Part shown: positions 25,087-33,513 of the stretch, piece by piece
Layout: every line of letters starts with the position of its first letter
How positions within the stretch are numbered: the first letter of the stretch is position 1
Origin: Lachnospiraceae bacterium UBA3632
GTDB lineage: Bacteria; Bacillota; Clostridia; Lachnospirales; Lachnospiraceae
Reading direction: 5' to 3'
Length of the DNA stretch: 64,000 nucleotides
Assembly: GCA_002373975.1 (NCBI GenBank)
Contig: DFKZ01000123.1
Span: 29,743 to 93,742 of the forward strand
Position numbers and translations under genes: made by a program
The notes under the pieces: model-generated
Databases searched by the model: none
The model's input: only the letters and a program-made list of their open reading frames with translations
Told to the model about the DNA's origin: nothing

Positions 25087-26211
25087 TTAGTCCTCCCAGT
25101 CGTCCTCATCCGGCTCAAATTCCATTTCCAGCTCGGGTCCCTCTTCCAGATCGTCATCATCCAGAACAGCAGCATCCAGATTTATCGAAGAAAACTCCTC
25201 ACGGTCTTCCTTATAGTTTATCTTGATATGATCCTCCTCTTCCTCATCCTCACGTATCATAGCATCTGTTACTTCATAATCATATGCTTCCTTCAGATAC
25301 GCTTTCCAGTCAAAAACTGCCTCAACCGAAGCTATTGCAGCCTGGATCATATGCTTATCCGGTTCACGGGTAGTGATACGCTGAACCCATAACCCGGGAG
25401 CGGATATTATCGACAGGAAGATGCTGTCATATCTTCCTGCCAAACGGAGTATCTCATAAGATATACCGGCTATTACAGGCATTATAGCCACTCTGACGAC
25501 CATGCGCAGCCACAGGGCATCAAATCTTAAAAAGATGAAAAGGATAACGCTTACCATAGCTACGATGAATATGAAGCTTGTACCGCAGCGCTTGTGATAG
25601 CGTGAACTCCTTGCCACATTTCTGACACTCAGGATCCTTCCCCTCTCAAGGCAGTTAATACATTTATGCTCTGCCCCATGGTAGGCAAATATCCTTCGTA
25701 TGTCTTTAAGCGAGCTTATCAGAATAAGATACAAAAGAAGTATAAGTATACGTATCACGCCCTCTATGATCGCGTTAAGTGAATCATTTCTGACAAACTT
25801 TTCAAAATATGTGGCTATATAAGTGGGCAGAATAACAAAGATTCCCACCGCAAGAATAACGGACAGTATTCCGACTATCACACCGCCGGCGCTTTTCTTT
25901 GTATCGTTGTGAACTCTTTTGGAATCCCTGCGGGCTTCTTTTTCCGCTTCGGAATCGTAAAACGAGACAGCGTAATTCATTGTTCTCATTCCGAGGATAA
26001 CGCTGTCAAGAAAGTTTACCACTCCACGTACAAAGGGGATGCGGTCGGTCTTTCCTTTGGTCAGGCCGGAATAGTGTTCTACTTCGACGGTGAGGTTTCC
26101 ATCGGGTTTTCTGACGGCAACAGCATACTTTTCGCCGTTTTTCATCATGACGCCCTCAAGAACAGCCTGTCCGCCAATTCCGGAGTATCCTTTTTTTGCT
26201 GCTTCTTCCAT
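25087..26211 (-). CDS. DUF1385 membrane protein
   Basis: This protein of about 374 residues has the DUF1385 start (GIGGQAVLEGVMMKNGEKYAVAVRKPDG), about four to five membrane segments between residues 110 and 270 and conserved AYHGAEHKCINCLE. A long acidic tail (from about 320) is rich in Asp and Glu. The family's function is unknown; the gene is commonly linked to prmC-prfA and rpmE in Clostridia. ATG 26211 is chosen because GAGG lies six bases upstream; the TTG four codons earlier has no site. The ribosome site sits immediately after the rpmE terminator, so expression may depend on read-through. Confidence 0.85.
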   Translation of the reverse strand: MEEAAKKGYSGIGGQAVLEGVMMKNGEKYAVAVRKPDGNLTVEVEHYSGLTKGKTDRIPFVRGVVNFLDSVILGMRTMNYAVSFYDSEAEKEARRDSKRVHNDTKKSAGGVIVGILSVILAVGIFVILPTYIATYFEKFVRNDSLNAIIEGVIRILILLLYLILISSLKDIRRIFAYHGAEHKCINCLERGRILSVRNVARSSRYHKRCGTSFIFIVAMVSVILFIFLRFDALWLRMVVRVAIMPVIAGISYEILRLAGRYDSIFLSIISAPGLWVQRITTREPDKHMIQAAIASVEAVFDWKAYLKEAYDYEVTDAMIREDEEEEDHIKINYKEDREEFSSINLDAAVLDDDDLEEGPELEMEFEPDEDDWED

Positions 26212-26221
26212 AACTAACCTC

Positions 26222-26251
26222 AAAAAAAGGGTTGAGGTTTACCCTCAACCC
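26222..26251 (-). terminator. terminator between rpmE and the DUF1385-prmC-prfA genes
   Basis: On the minus strand GGGTTGAGG / CCTCAACCC with a short loop is followed by seven T, and the DUF1385 ribosome site GAGG begins straight after the T tract. It probably tunes the ratio of rpmE to downstream genes. Confidence 0.85.
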
Positions 26252-26264
26252 GTAGATGATCGAT

Positions 26265-26465
26265 TTATTTAAGTCCGTACTTCTTGTTGAACTTATCGAT
26301 ACGTCCGTCTGCTCTGACGTTCTTCTGCTGACCGGTGTAGAACGAGTGGCACTTGGAGCAAACCTCGACGTGAATCTCGGGCTTGGTTGAGCCGGTCACG
26401 AAGGTGTTGCCGCAGTTGCAGGTAACGGTCGCCTGGTAGTACTCGGGATGAATTCCTTCTTTCAT
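26265..26465 (-). CDS. rpmE: 50S ribosomal protein L31, zinc-binding form
   Basis: The 66-residue protein starts MKEGIHPEYYQATVTCNCG and has the four zinc ligands expected of the C+ type of L31 (CNC and CSKC), so it is the zinc-replete form rather than the Cys-less paralogue. ATG 26465 follows AGAGGTGAAA; the longer in-frame start at 26543 would begin inside the promoter. It follows rho, with its own promoter between. Confidence 0.96.
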   Translation of the reverse strand: MKEGIHPEYYQATVTCNCGNTFVTGSTKPEIHVEVCSKCHSFYTGQQKNVRADGRIDKFNKKYGLK

Positions 26466-26542
26466 TATTTTCACCTCTCTATAAAAAAGAATATTATGCG
26501 TTTTTAACCCGCACTGCCTATGCAACCACAGACAGCTATACA

Positions 26543-26571
26543 ACTATACCATAAGAAACCCTCTCATGCAA
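26543..26571 (-). promoter_or_regulatory. promoter of rpmE
   Basis: On the minus strand TTGCAT (26571-26566), a 17-base spacer and TATAGT (26548-26543), about 80 bases before the L31 start. It also serves any read-through into DUF1385-prmC-prfA. Confidence 0.75.
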
Positions 26572-26603
26572 GCGGTTTTTTATTTTTTCGTATAATCCGC
26601 AGC

Positions 26604-28094
26604 CTACAGGAATTTGTTGGACTTTACAAGTCTGACGAAATCCTGATTATTCCTTGTCTTGGAGAACATATCCAGGATGCGGTCAGTGGCCTCATCGGGC
26701 TTTAATCCGTTCAGTGCCTTACGCATTATGGTGATTGCCTCAAGCTCATCCTTATCCATAAGAAGATCTTCTCTTCTCGTGCCGGATTTTGCAAGATCGA
26801 TCGCAGGGAAAATCCTTCTCTCGGAAAGCTTACGGTCAAGCACTATTTCCATATTACCGGTACCTTTAAACTCCTCGTATACCACATCATCCATCTTGCT
26901 TCCGGTCTCCACAAGAGCCGTGGCAAGCACGGTGAGGCTTCCGCCCTCACGCATATTTCTTGCTGCACCGAAAAACCTCTTGGGCATATGAAGCGCAGCG
27001 GGATCAAGACCACCCGAAAGCGTCCTTCCGCTGGGAGGAATAACCTGGTTATATGCTCTGGTGAGCCTTGTGATGGAATCCAGAAGGATCACAACATCTT
27101 CATTCTGTTCAACAAGACGCCTTGCTCTCTCTATTACCATCTCTGCAACGCGAATGTGATGCTCGGGCTGCTCATCAAAAGTTGAATATATAACTTCAAC
27201 GTTCTTGCCGATTATAGCTTCTTTTATGTCCGTAACTTCCTCGGGGCGCTCATCGATAAGAAGGATTATCATATGTGTCTCGGGATCGTTGGCAAGCATA
27301 GAATGGGCAATCTCTTTGAGGAGAGTTGTCTTGCCGGCTTTCGGCGGCGACACTATCATTCCTCTCTGACCGTATCCCACAGGGCTAACCAGATCCATTG
27401 CTCTCATGGCGACTTTACATCCCGGAGTCTCGAGTTTGATCCTCTTATCGGGGAAGATCGGTGTCATATTCTCGAAATTCACCCTCTTTACGGCGTCTTT
27501 AGCAGGTCTGTTGTTGACCATTTCAAGATATGAAAGAGGACTGAATTTTTCCTTTTCTCCTTTTGCGCGCTTTACACCGGTGAGTACATCTCCGGTACGG
27601 AGCCTGAAAGCCCTGATCTGCTGGGGCGATACGTAGATATCGTTCTCCCCGGGCAGATAATTGTCGCTTCTGATGAAGCCGAATCCGTCAGGCATAACTT
27701 CAAGTATACCTGTGGCTGCCTGATCGCCCTCCTGGGGAACATATCCTTCGTTTGTGGTATTCTGGCGCTGAGTGCCCGCCTGTGCTTCGGCATTCTGGGC
27801 ATACGTCTCCTCGGCATTCTTTGCCTCCACTTTAGAAGCCTTCTTACGCTCCGAAGCAGATGTATCCACTTCTTCGATAACAGCGTCTTTGGAGGGTTTG
27901 TCACCTCTGTAAACTATCACCTTGCTCTTTTCCGCTGCCACAGCCGCCGCTTCTGCCTCTTTACGCCTGGCATCCTCAGCGATGAGCGCATCGACAAGAG
28001 CCTCTTTCTTGAGCCCTGAAACGCCTTTTACCCCGCCCGCCTTGGCAAGTGCCTTCAATTCGGTAAGCGGAAGCGATAATAGTTTTTCTCTCAT
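26604..28094 (-). CDS. rho: transcription termination factor Rho
   Basis: Rho is a hexameric RNA-dependent ATPase that ends transcription. The 496-residue product has the N-terminal SAP-like helices (LTELKALAKAGGVKG), a hydrophilic Ala/Glu/Gln-rich insertion (about 45-125), the cold-shock RNA-binding fold (GFGFIRSDNYLPGENDIYVSP), Walker A (SPPKAGKTTLLKE) and LLIDERPEEVTD. The insertion makes it longer than E. coli Rho (419) and is usual in many Clostridia and Actinobacteria. It has its own promoter and a structured leader, fitting known autoregulation of rho genes. Confidence 0.96.
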   Translation of the reverse strand: MREKLLSLPLTELKALAKAGGVKGVSGLKKEALVDALIAEDARRKEAEAAAVAAEKSKVIVYRGDKPSKDAVIEEVDTSASERKKASKVEAKNAEETYAQNAEAQAGTQRQNTTNEGYVPQEGDQAATGILEVMPDGFGFIRSDNYLPGENDIYVSPQQIRAFRLRTGDVLTGVKRAKGEKEKFSPLSYLEMVNNRPAKDAVKRVNFENMTPIFPDKRIKLETPGCKVAMRAMDLVSPVGYGQRGMIVSPPKAGKTTLLKEIAHSMLANDPETHMIILLIDERPEEVTDIKEAIIGKNVEVIYSTFDEQPEHHIRVAEMVIERARRLVEQNEDVVILLDSITRLTRAYNQVIPPSGRTLSGGLDPAALHMPKRFFGAARNMREGGSLTVLATALVETGSKMDDVVYEEFKGTGNMEIVLDRKLSERRIFPAIDLAKSGTRREDLLMDKDELEAITIMRKALNGLKPDEATDRILDMFSKTRNNQDFVRLVKSNKFL

Positions 28095-28201
28095 AAATAA
28101 TTACTGACCTTTCAATAAAACTAAAACTGTTGATTCCTGCATAAAAAAGGGAAATACCGGTTCTGATTGAATATCAAAGAATCATATCACCTGATTGGCA
28201 A

Positions 28202-28226
28202 ACACGCGGCCACGCCGCCTGTTTAG
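28202..28226 (-). repeat. GC-rich hairpin in the rho leader
   Basis: The minus strand has AAACAGGCGGC-GTG-GCCGCGTGTTT, two 5+4-bp helices separated by a GG/CG internal mismatch. It begins close to the predicted transcription start and may protect or regulate the leader. Confidence 0.45.
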
Positions 28227-28230
28227 GGTT

Positions 28231-28259
28231 ATGATATCACAAGGGTTCCTAAAATACAA
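28231..28259 (-). promoter_or_regulatory. promoter of rho
   Basis: On the minus strand TTGTAT (28259-28254), a 17-base spacer and TATCAT (28236-28231), giving a leader of about 130 bases. It diverges from the promoter of the LytTR regulator gene. Confidence 0.6.
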
Positions 28260-28284
28260 TAAGCAAATTACCACTGTGCACAAA

Positions 28285-28313
28285 TTACCATGAAGCTTTT
28301 TTTGTGGTATACT
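28285..28313 (+). promoter_or_regulatory. promoter of the LytTR regulator gene
   Basis: TTACCA (28285-28290), a 17-base spacer and TATACT (28308-28313) on the plus strand. The leader carries a small CGGCTGAAAGCCG stem-loop and AAAGGACAGG before the ATG at 28378. Confidence 0.65.
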
Positions 28314-28377
28314 CATTACATTGGTATGAAAATAGATTGTTTTCCGGCTGAAAGCCGAAAGGACAGGTATTACCGGC

Positions 28378-29112
28378 ATGCACATTGCTATCTGTGACGA
28401 CAATATAGCCGACCGTAAACAGACTGAGCGTCTGATAAAACGTGAAGCCGACAAAGTGATCTCCCGGGGCGGCACACTTTATTTCGAATCGTTTGGAAAT
28501 TGCGAATCGCTGCTTTTCACCCCTATGCAATACGATCTGTTTATTATAGATGTAAGAAACACTCCCGGTACAAACTCTTTTGAAACCGCCGAAAAACTGC
28601 GGGATAAAGGCGTCGGATCGCCCATTTGCATTATGTATATGCGTGATGAGGGTATCCCCTGTATTCCGGATCACCTGTCGGATGAAAACAGGTGTGCCGA
28701 TGATCCGGGTCTGTTATTTCTTGCCAAGCCTGTGCGTCCTGAAGAGCTTTCATCTCTTATTTCCCGTGTCGAACAGATATGTGAGAGCAAAGAGTCTCAG
28801 ATAGAGCTTCGCGGCGAGTTCGACACATTATATGTATCCCCGGGGGATATCCTCTACGCCGAAAGATCGGGGCTTCACACTCTTGTAACCCTTTCAACGG
28901 GCAAGACCTTCGAAACCAGCAGCGATGTATCCACCCTTTTTGATGAAATAAAAGAAGAGCATCTCTCTTTCGTGATGCCCTCCGTTAATTATCTTATCAA
29001 TATCGACCACATAGCCTCGCTTCGCTTTCACACCGCGCAAATGAAAGATAACAGGTGTTTTAAGATCGGCGGTCAGATACTCAAATATGTAAAAGCCTAT
29101 CTGTCGGATTAA
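28378..29112 (+). CDS. LytTR-family response regulator
   Basis: The 244-residue protein has a receiver domain (IAICDDNIADRKQ at the start, phospho-acceptor Asp58 in LFIIDVRN, Lys in FLAKPVRP) and a C-terminal LytTR DNA-binding domain (from about 140: YVSPGDILYAERSGLH, MPSVNYLINIDHI). Such regulators usually control bacteriocin, competence or cell-wall genes and partner with a membrane histidine kinase; none adjoins this gene. It is one of only three plus-strand genes here and its stop codon overlaps the convergent degV-like gene by four bases. Confidence 0.88.
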   Translation: MHIAICDDNIADRKQTERLIKREADKVISRGGTLYFESFGNCESLLFTPMQYDLFIIDVRNTPGTNSFETAEKLRDKGVGSPICIMYMRDEGIPCIPDHLSDENRCADDPGLLFLAKPVRPEELSSLISRVEQICESKESQIELRGEFDTLYVSPGDILYAERSGLHTLVTLSTGKTFETSSDVSTLFDEIKEEHLSFVMPSVNYLINIDHIASLRFHTAQMKDNRCFKIGGQILKYVKAYLSD

Positions 29113-30020
29113 ACTGTGACTATTACCCCTCCGTCATTCGCATAGAGTGAGTTAAGTCCTCTTGTATCCAGAATTATGACCTCTCTGAAGCTGTCTCTCG
29201 CAAGGATCAGTTCCTTGACCATCTCGGCCTTATCCGGAGCATTACAGTGAGAAATCATAAGTGCTCTGCATTCTTTATCCTGAACTTCATTATGTACCGC
29301 ATCTGCCAGCTTTCCAAATGTTTTCTTAAGTCCGATACCCTGGGATTTCTGAACTATAGATCCTTTATCTCCCGCCATGAGCGGTTTGATATTCAGAGTG
29401 GACGCCACAAATGCCTTGATTCCTGTCAATCTGCCGTTCTTTCTGAGTGTCTCAAGATTATCCAGAACGAAAAGAGTGTGCATATTGTCGCGGAATTCCT
29501 CTACAGTCTCGACGATATCTTCAAAGGAATAGCCCTTTTCTTCCATCATCACTATAAGCGAGAACAGCTGAGTTTCACCCACGCTGGTGGAGAGGGAATC
29601 GAAAACATGTATTTTCTTATCCCCGTACTTTTCATGATAAAGATTCACGGCAAGACTGGCGCTGTTATAGCTGCCTGAAAGCTTGGACGAGATGGTGAGG
29701 CAGTAAACATGGTCAGCCCCCGTCTTATATGTCTCTCTGTAGGTTTCCGGCGAAGGGCATGCAGATTTGGCGCATTCGCTGGACTCCGCAACTTTTCTTA
29801 AGAACTCTTTCTGGTCAAAGGTTTCATCATCTATTATGGTCTGATCCTCGACATAGAGTATCATGGGAACATTCTGAAACCTTTCATCTCCTCTGAAAGA
29901 TACCGGAAATTCGCAACAGCTGTCCGCTACGATCTTGTAATTCCTGTTTTTATAATTATCGGGGCTGTCCATCTTCATTCCCGATCCGGATAATTCTTTG
30001 AGAACTGAAATATAATCCAT
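29109..30020 (-). CDS. DegV family fatty-acid-binding protein
   Basis: The 303-residue protein has the DegV pattern: KIVADSCCEFP near the start (residues about 29-39), LTISSKLSGSYNSA, HVFDSLSTSVGE and LETLRKNGRLTG. Family members bind a fatty acid and, as FakB, present it to the kinase FakA; whether this one does so cannot be told, because no fakA is nearby. GAGAGGA upstream supports ATG 30020. About 27 residues precede the first DegV strand, slightly more than usual. It converges on the LytTR gene with overlapping stop codons. Confidence 0.87.
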   Translation of the reverse strand: MDYISVLKELSGSGMKMDSPDNYKNRNYKIVADSCCEFPVSFRGDERFQNVPMILYVEDQTIIDDETFDQKEFLRKVAESSECAKSACPSPETYRETYKTGADHVYCLTISSKLSGSYNSASLAVNLYHEKYGDKKIHVFDSLSTSVGETQLFSLIVMMEEKGYSFEDIVETVEEFRDNMHTLFVLDNLETLRKNGRLTGIKAFVASTLNIKPLMAGDKGSIVQKSQGIGLKKTFGKLADAVHNEVQDKECRALMISHCNAPDKAEMVKELILARDSFREVIILDTRGLNSLYANDGGVIVTV

Positions 30021-30180
30021 AATGATCCTCTCCGTGCAAATGATTACTGCTTATCAATAAAACATTCTATCACAGTAATAAAATAAAAGACAATATAAGG
30101 CGTAAAAAGGTTATAGTTTTTTAATAATTGTGCTAAACTGATATAAATATGATCACAAAAATTAAAAGGGGGCACACAAA

Positions 30181-30678
30181 TTGATCGCTTTAGGAGTAAA
30201 AGACGTAAAAGGCTTTATGAACGGAATGCTGGCAGGGAACCTGTTTGATCCCTTCCTTATGATAGAGGGAATGCTTGTTGTCTCCGTAACATACTCTTTC
30301 GACGGGCACATCAATTACGACTTCTATCCCGAAGAAGAACGGGACAATGCTAAAACCTACGAATTCCAACCCTGGAGCGAGTTCAGGAAGACTGCCCTGG
30401 AACTAATAAAAGGCAGGAATTCACCCATACTCGTAAAGTTTATGTTTATGCTCAAACCCGACAAAGCTTTGGAAATGCTGTCAAAAGAGTCACCGAAGGA
30501 GGATTTTTCCTCCCTTAAGGGGCTGCTTGTAAGCATGAAATATGAAAACGGTGCCATAACCCTCACAACAGGCACCTCTTACGATACCTTTGTTCCGGGT
30601 CATGACACCGACCGTTTATGGGACAGTAATATCAGAAAATACTTCTCCGCAAAAGGGATCGATCTTGATCTTCTTTAG
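30181..30678 (+). CDS. DUF5721 family protein, TTG start
   Basis: This 165-residue soluble protein resembles DUF5721 (start IALGVKDVKGFMNGMLAGNLFDPFLMIEG, VVSVTYSFDGHINYDFY, conserved DTFVPGHDTDRLWD). Its function is unknown; the family is common in Lachnospiraceae. The start is TTG at 30181, placed after AAAAGGGGG at eight bases. It stands alone on the plus strand, diverging from the degV gene and ending in a stop codon shared with the convergent ridA gene. Confidence 0.72.
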   Translation: MIALGVKDVKGFMNGMLAGNLFDPFLMIEGMLVVSVTYSFDGHINYDFYPEEERDNAKTYEFQPWSEFRKTALELIKGRNSPILVKFMFMLKPDKALEMLSKESPKEDFSSLKGLLVSMKYENGAITLTTGTSYDTFVPGHDTDRLWDSNIRKYFSAKGIDLDLL

Positions 30679-31043
30679 ACTTCCGCAATTATCTCTATCT
30701 CACAGAGCACTCCTTTGGGAATATCCTTTACTGCAACGCAGCTTCTGGCGGGAGCACTAGTGAAGTATTTCGCATACACCGCATTAAAAGCGGCAAAATC
30801 CCCTATATCGGCCAAAAAGCATGTAGTCTTGACAACATTATCAAAGCTGCTGCCGGCAGCCTTAAGCAGCTCGCCTATATTTTTACATACCTGCTCGGTC
30901 TGAGCCTCAATACCGGAAGGTATCTCTCCTGTGGCGGGATCCACCGGGATCTGACCGGAAGCATATAAAAGATCACCTGTAATTTTTGCCTGTGAATAAG
31001 GTCCGATAGCTGCCGGCGCCTTATCAGTACTGATTGTCTTCAT
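30675..31043 (-). CDS. ridA: RidA family enamine/imine deaminase
   Basis: RidA hydrolyses reactive 2-aminoacrylate and related imines released by PLP enzymes, protecting metabolism. The 122-residue protein is of standard length and shows AAIGPYSQAK, LLYASGQIPVDP, the catalytic Arg100 (APARSCVAV) and Glu near the end (CEIEIIAEV). It is the third gene of trpS-(small unknown)-ridA, 14 bases after the small gene. Its TAA shares bases with the TAG of the DUF5721 gene. Confidence 0.93.
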   Translation of the reverse strand: MKTISTDKAPAAIGPYSQAKITGDLLYASGQIPVDPATGEIPSGIEAQTEQVCKNIGELLKAAGSSFDNVVKTTCFLADIGDFAAFNAVYAKYFTSAPARSCVAVKDIPKGVLCEIEIIAEV

Positions 31044-31057
31044 TAAGCGGTTCCTCC

Positions 31058-31300
31058 TTAGTCTTCAAATTCAGCTTCTACATAAAATCCACGATCATTA
31101 TGGATTATCTCTTTAATAACGCCTTCCTTTGCGAGCAGCCTTTCCGTGAAAGGTATATTAGGCGACATAGCAAGGAACGGGTCTTCTTCTATCCCGATAG
31201 AATAAAAATAATTGCTCGGAAGAGAACCCTCCGTAACTATCACCCGCTGCCCTTCCTTTAGTTTTCCCGGGCGTTCCATTTTAAAAGTGATACTTCTCAT
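31058..31300 (-). CDS. small conserved-looking protein of unknown function between trpS and ridA
   Basis: The 80-residue product begins MRSITFKMERPGKLKEGQ and is soluble and mixed in charge, with a KLKEGQRVIVTEG turn and an acidic end (YVEAEFED). Its ATG lies one base after the trpS stop and ridA begins 14 bases after its end, so it is translated within that operon. An upstream in-frame ATG at 31339 would overlap trpS; the shorter start fits operon packing. I do not recognise a family. Confidence 0.6.
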   Translation of the reverse strand: MRSITFKMERPGKLKEGQRVIVTEGSLPSNYFYSIGIEEDPFLAMSPNIPFTERLLAKEGVIKEIIHNDRGFYVEAEFED

Positions 31301-31301
31301 A

Positions 31302-32411
31302 TCAATCCTTGCTTCCGCTGTATTTTTCACTCTGAGCACGGATCAGCTCCGCGTCGTCGAAATAATTGATCCTCATTGCAGCCTTTACTTCCGCAAGAGT
31401 CTGCGTGGCAGTCTCGCGGGCTTTTTCGCTTCCCTTTTTAAGGATATCATAGATCGCGGGAATATCCTTTTCCAGTTCATGTCTGCGCACGCGGATCGGC
31501 TCTAAGGTCTCCTGCATGATCTCATTAAGGAACTTTTTGCACTTAACATCACCCAAGCCGCCTCTTGTATAATGCGCCTTCATCTCTTCAAGATTGGCAT
31601 AATCGGGAAGATATCTCTCAAAGTGCTCATCGCGGCAGAAGGCATCAAGATAAGTAAATACCACGTTTCCTTCAAGATGTCCGGGATCCGATACCTGTAA
31701 ATGCTGAGGATCGGTGAACATCTTCTTCATGATCTTTTCTTTTACGTCATCTGCCGTGTCGGACAGATAGATGCAGTTCCCGAGGGATTTGCTCATCTTG
31801 GCGTTTCCGTCCACTCCGGGCAGCCTCTTGCAGCTCTCGTTCTCGGGTATAAGAGCCTCGCAGTCCACCAGAACAGGCTTATCGGGCGAGTAGATGAAGT
31901 TGAATCTCTGCACGATCTCCTTGGTCTGCTCTATCATGGGAAGCTGGTCCACTCCGACAGGCACGGTCGTTGCCTTAAATGCGGTAATATCCGCTGCCTG
32001 GCTGATAGGGTAAGTAAAGAATCCCACGGGTATGCTGGTCTCGAAATTTCTGAGCTGAATCTCGTTTTTAACGGTAGGATTACGCTGAAGTCTCGATACG
32101 GTCACAAGATTAGAATAGAAAAATGTGAGCTCGGTAAGCTCCGGGATCTGGGACTGTACCAGGATGGTGGACTTTTCGGGATCTATTCCCGCAGAAATAT
32201 AATCAAGCGCCACCTCTATGATATTCGCACGTACTTTATCGGGATTGTCAAAATTATCCGTAAGAGCCTGCGCATCCGCTATCATGATAAATATCTTGTC
32301 GAACTCCCCGCTGTTCTGAAGCTCGACACGTCTGCGAAGTGATCCCACATAATGTCCGATATGTAATCTGCCTGTAGGTCTGTCGCCTGTAAGGATTATC
32401 TTGTTTGCCAT
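31302..32411 (-). CDS. trpS: tryptophanyl-tRNA synthetase
   Basis: This class I synthetase charges tRNA-Trp. The 369-residue protein has HIGH at 17-20 (TGRLHIGHYVG), KMSKS at 205-209 (GNAKMSKSLGN) and the tryptophan-pocket region around FFTYPISQAADI. Length fits the longer TrpRS type. It has a strong promoter 35-60 bases upstream and only about 85 non-coding bases, so no T-box is present. It heads a three-gene operon with a small unknown gene and ridA. Confidence 0.95.
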   Translation of the reverse strand: MANKIILTGDRPTGRLHIGHYVGSLRRRVELQNSGEFDKIFIMIADAQALTDNFDNPDKVRANIIEVALDYISAGIDPEKSTILVQSQIPELTELTFFYSNLVTVSRLQRNPTVKNEIQLRNFETSIPVGFFTYPISQAADITAFKATTVPVGVDQLPMIEQTKEIVQRFNFIYSPDKPVLVDCEALIPENESCKRLPGVDGNAKMSKSLGNCIYLSDTADDVKEKIMKKMFTDPQHLQVSDPGHLEGNVVFTYLDAFCRDEHFERYLPDYANLEEMKAHYTRGGLGDVKCKKFLNEIMQETLEPIRVRRHELEKDIPAIYDILKKGSEKARETATQTLAEVKAAMRINYFDDAELIRAQSEKYSGSKD

Positions 32412-32445
32412 TTTGCCAACTCACTTTCTCTGAAATATCTTATAA

Positions 32446-32474
32446 ATTGTAACATGCATACTCTGAGCAGTCAA
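32446..32474 (-). promoter_or_regulatory. promoter of trpS
   Basis: On the minus strand TTGACT (32474-32469), a 17-base spacer and TACAAT (32451-32446), close to consensus. Confidence 0.75.
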
Positions 32475-32496
32475 AGAAATAATGACTGTTATTATA

Positions 32497-33513
32497 TCAG
32501 TCGGAATTTGGTCCCATAAGTGACAGAATAAGGGTTTCAACCCCCAGCCTGTCTGATATACGTCCCATTTTTATGTCCTCGTCGGTCTGGACAGTTCTTT
32601 CAAATATCGCTCTGAGGGCTTTAGAACTGTAACGTGAAGCCCGGGTCATATACTTTCCGATAAAATAGCGATTAATACCGCATTTATCCGCTATCTCCGC
32701 CGGCTGTCCTCCATCGTCCCTGAGAAGCCTTATCTGCAGAAGCTGATTATACTGTTTTTCCATGAGTGCCAGCAGTTTGATCGGAGGTTCCTTTAAGGCC
32801 ATCAGATCGTAATACAGATCCATCGCTTTTTTTGCATCTCTGTCGGCGATGGCATCGATCAGTTCAAATATCCTGTCTTCGACGTTCCTCGAGCACACTG
32901 CTTCAACATCTTCATTGGTAATGATATCCGAGTCCATCTTATAAGTGACAAGTTTTTCGAGCTCACACCGAAGCATTCCCATATTGTTTCCGGTCTTGTC
33001 AAGAATCAGGTCCGCGGTCTCGAGAGTGGCTTTCTTTCCCTCTTTTTTGAGGAAAGAGCCTATGATCCCCCTTAGCACTTCCCTGCTCTGCTCATCGATC
33101 TGCGCCGCTATTCCTTTGTTTTTTACAGTCTTATAAAGCTTTGTTCTCTCGTCAACTTCGCTTTCGTAAAAAACAAAAACGGTAGTTTCGCAGGGGTTTT
33201 CAAGGTAATCTGCCAGCTGATCGCCCCCGGATTTAAAGAGCCCCGTATCTTCAAGAACCGTAACGCGCCTATCGGCAAACATAGGAAGGGTTTCCGCCTG
33301 ATCGATCAGTGCACCTATGTTAAGGCCTTTACCCTCGTAAAAATCACTGTTCATGTCGCCCCTTTTGGCGCCATACTGCTTGAGGATGATATCGAAATAC
33401 TGTTTTCTTAAGTATCTCTCCTCGCCATAGAGCAGGATCATGGAGGGAAGTTCTTTTGACCGTATGGCTTTTTTCAGGTTTTCAAATGATGCCTGCGCGT
33501 CTTTAGTCTTCAT
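32497..33513 (-). CDS. holA: DNA polymerase III subunit delta
   Basis: HolA is the delta subunit that opens the sliding clamp in the clamp loader. The 338-residue protein has the AAA+-like N-terminal fold (MILLYGEERYLRKQYFD), VTVLEDTGLFK and a helical C-terminal collar region (LLALMEKQYNQLLQIRLL), and is of normal length. It overlaps the GerMN lipoprotein gene by four bases (ATGA), so translation is coupled. It is last in the long run starting with the arginine genes. Confidence 0.92.
   Translation of the reverse strand: MKTKDAQASFENLKKAIRSKELPSMILLYGEERYLRKQYFDIILKQYGAKRGDMNSDFYEGKGLNIGALIDQAETLPMFADRRVTVLEDTGLFKSGGDQLADYLENPCETTVFVFYESEVDERTKLYKTVKNKGIAAQIDEQSREVLRGIIGSFLKKEGKKATLETADLILDKTGNNMGMLRCELEKLVTYKMDSDIITNEDVEAVCSRNVEDRIFELIDAIADRDAKKAMDLYYDLMALKEPPIKLLALMEKQYNQLLQIRLLRDDGGQPAEIADKCGINRYFIGKYMTRASRYSSKALRAIFERTVQTDEDIKMGRISDRLGVETLILSLMGPNSD

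Noticed and set aside
26572..26603. Terminator after rho
   Set aside because: GCGG and CCGC can pair but enclose a loop of over 20 A/T bases with no T tract after it on the minus strand.
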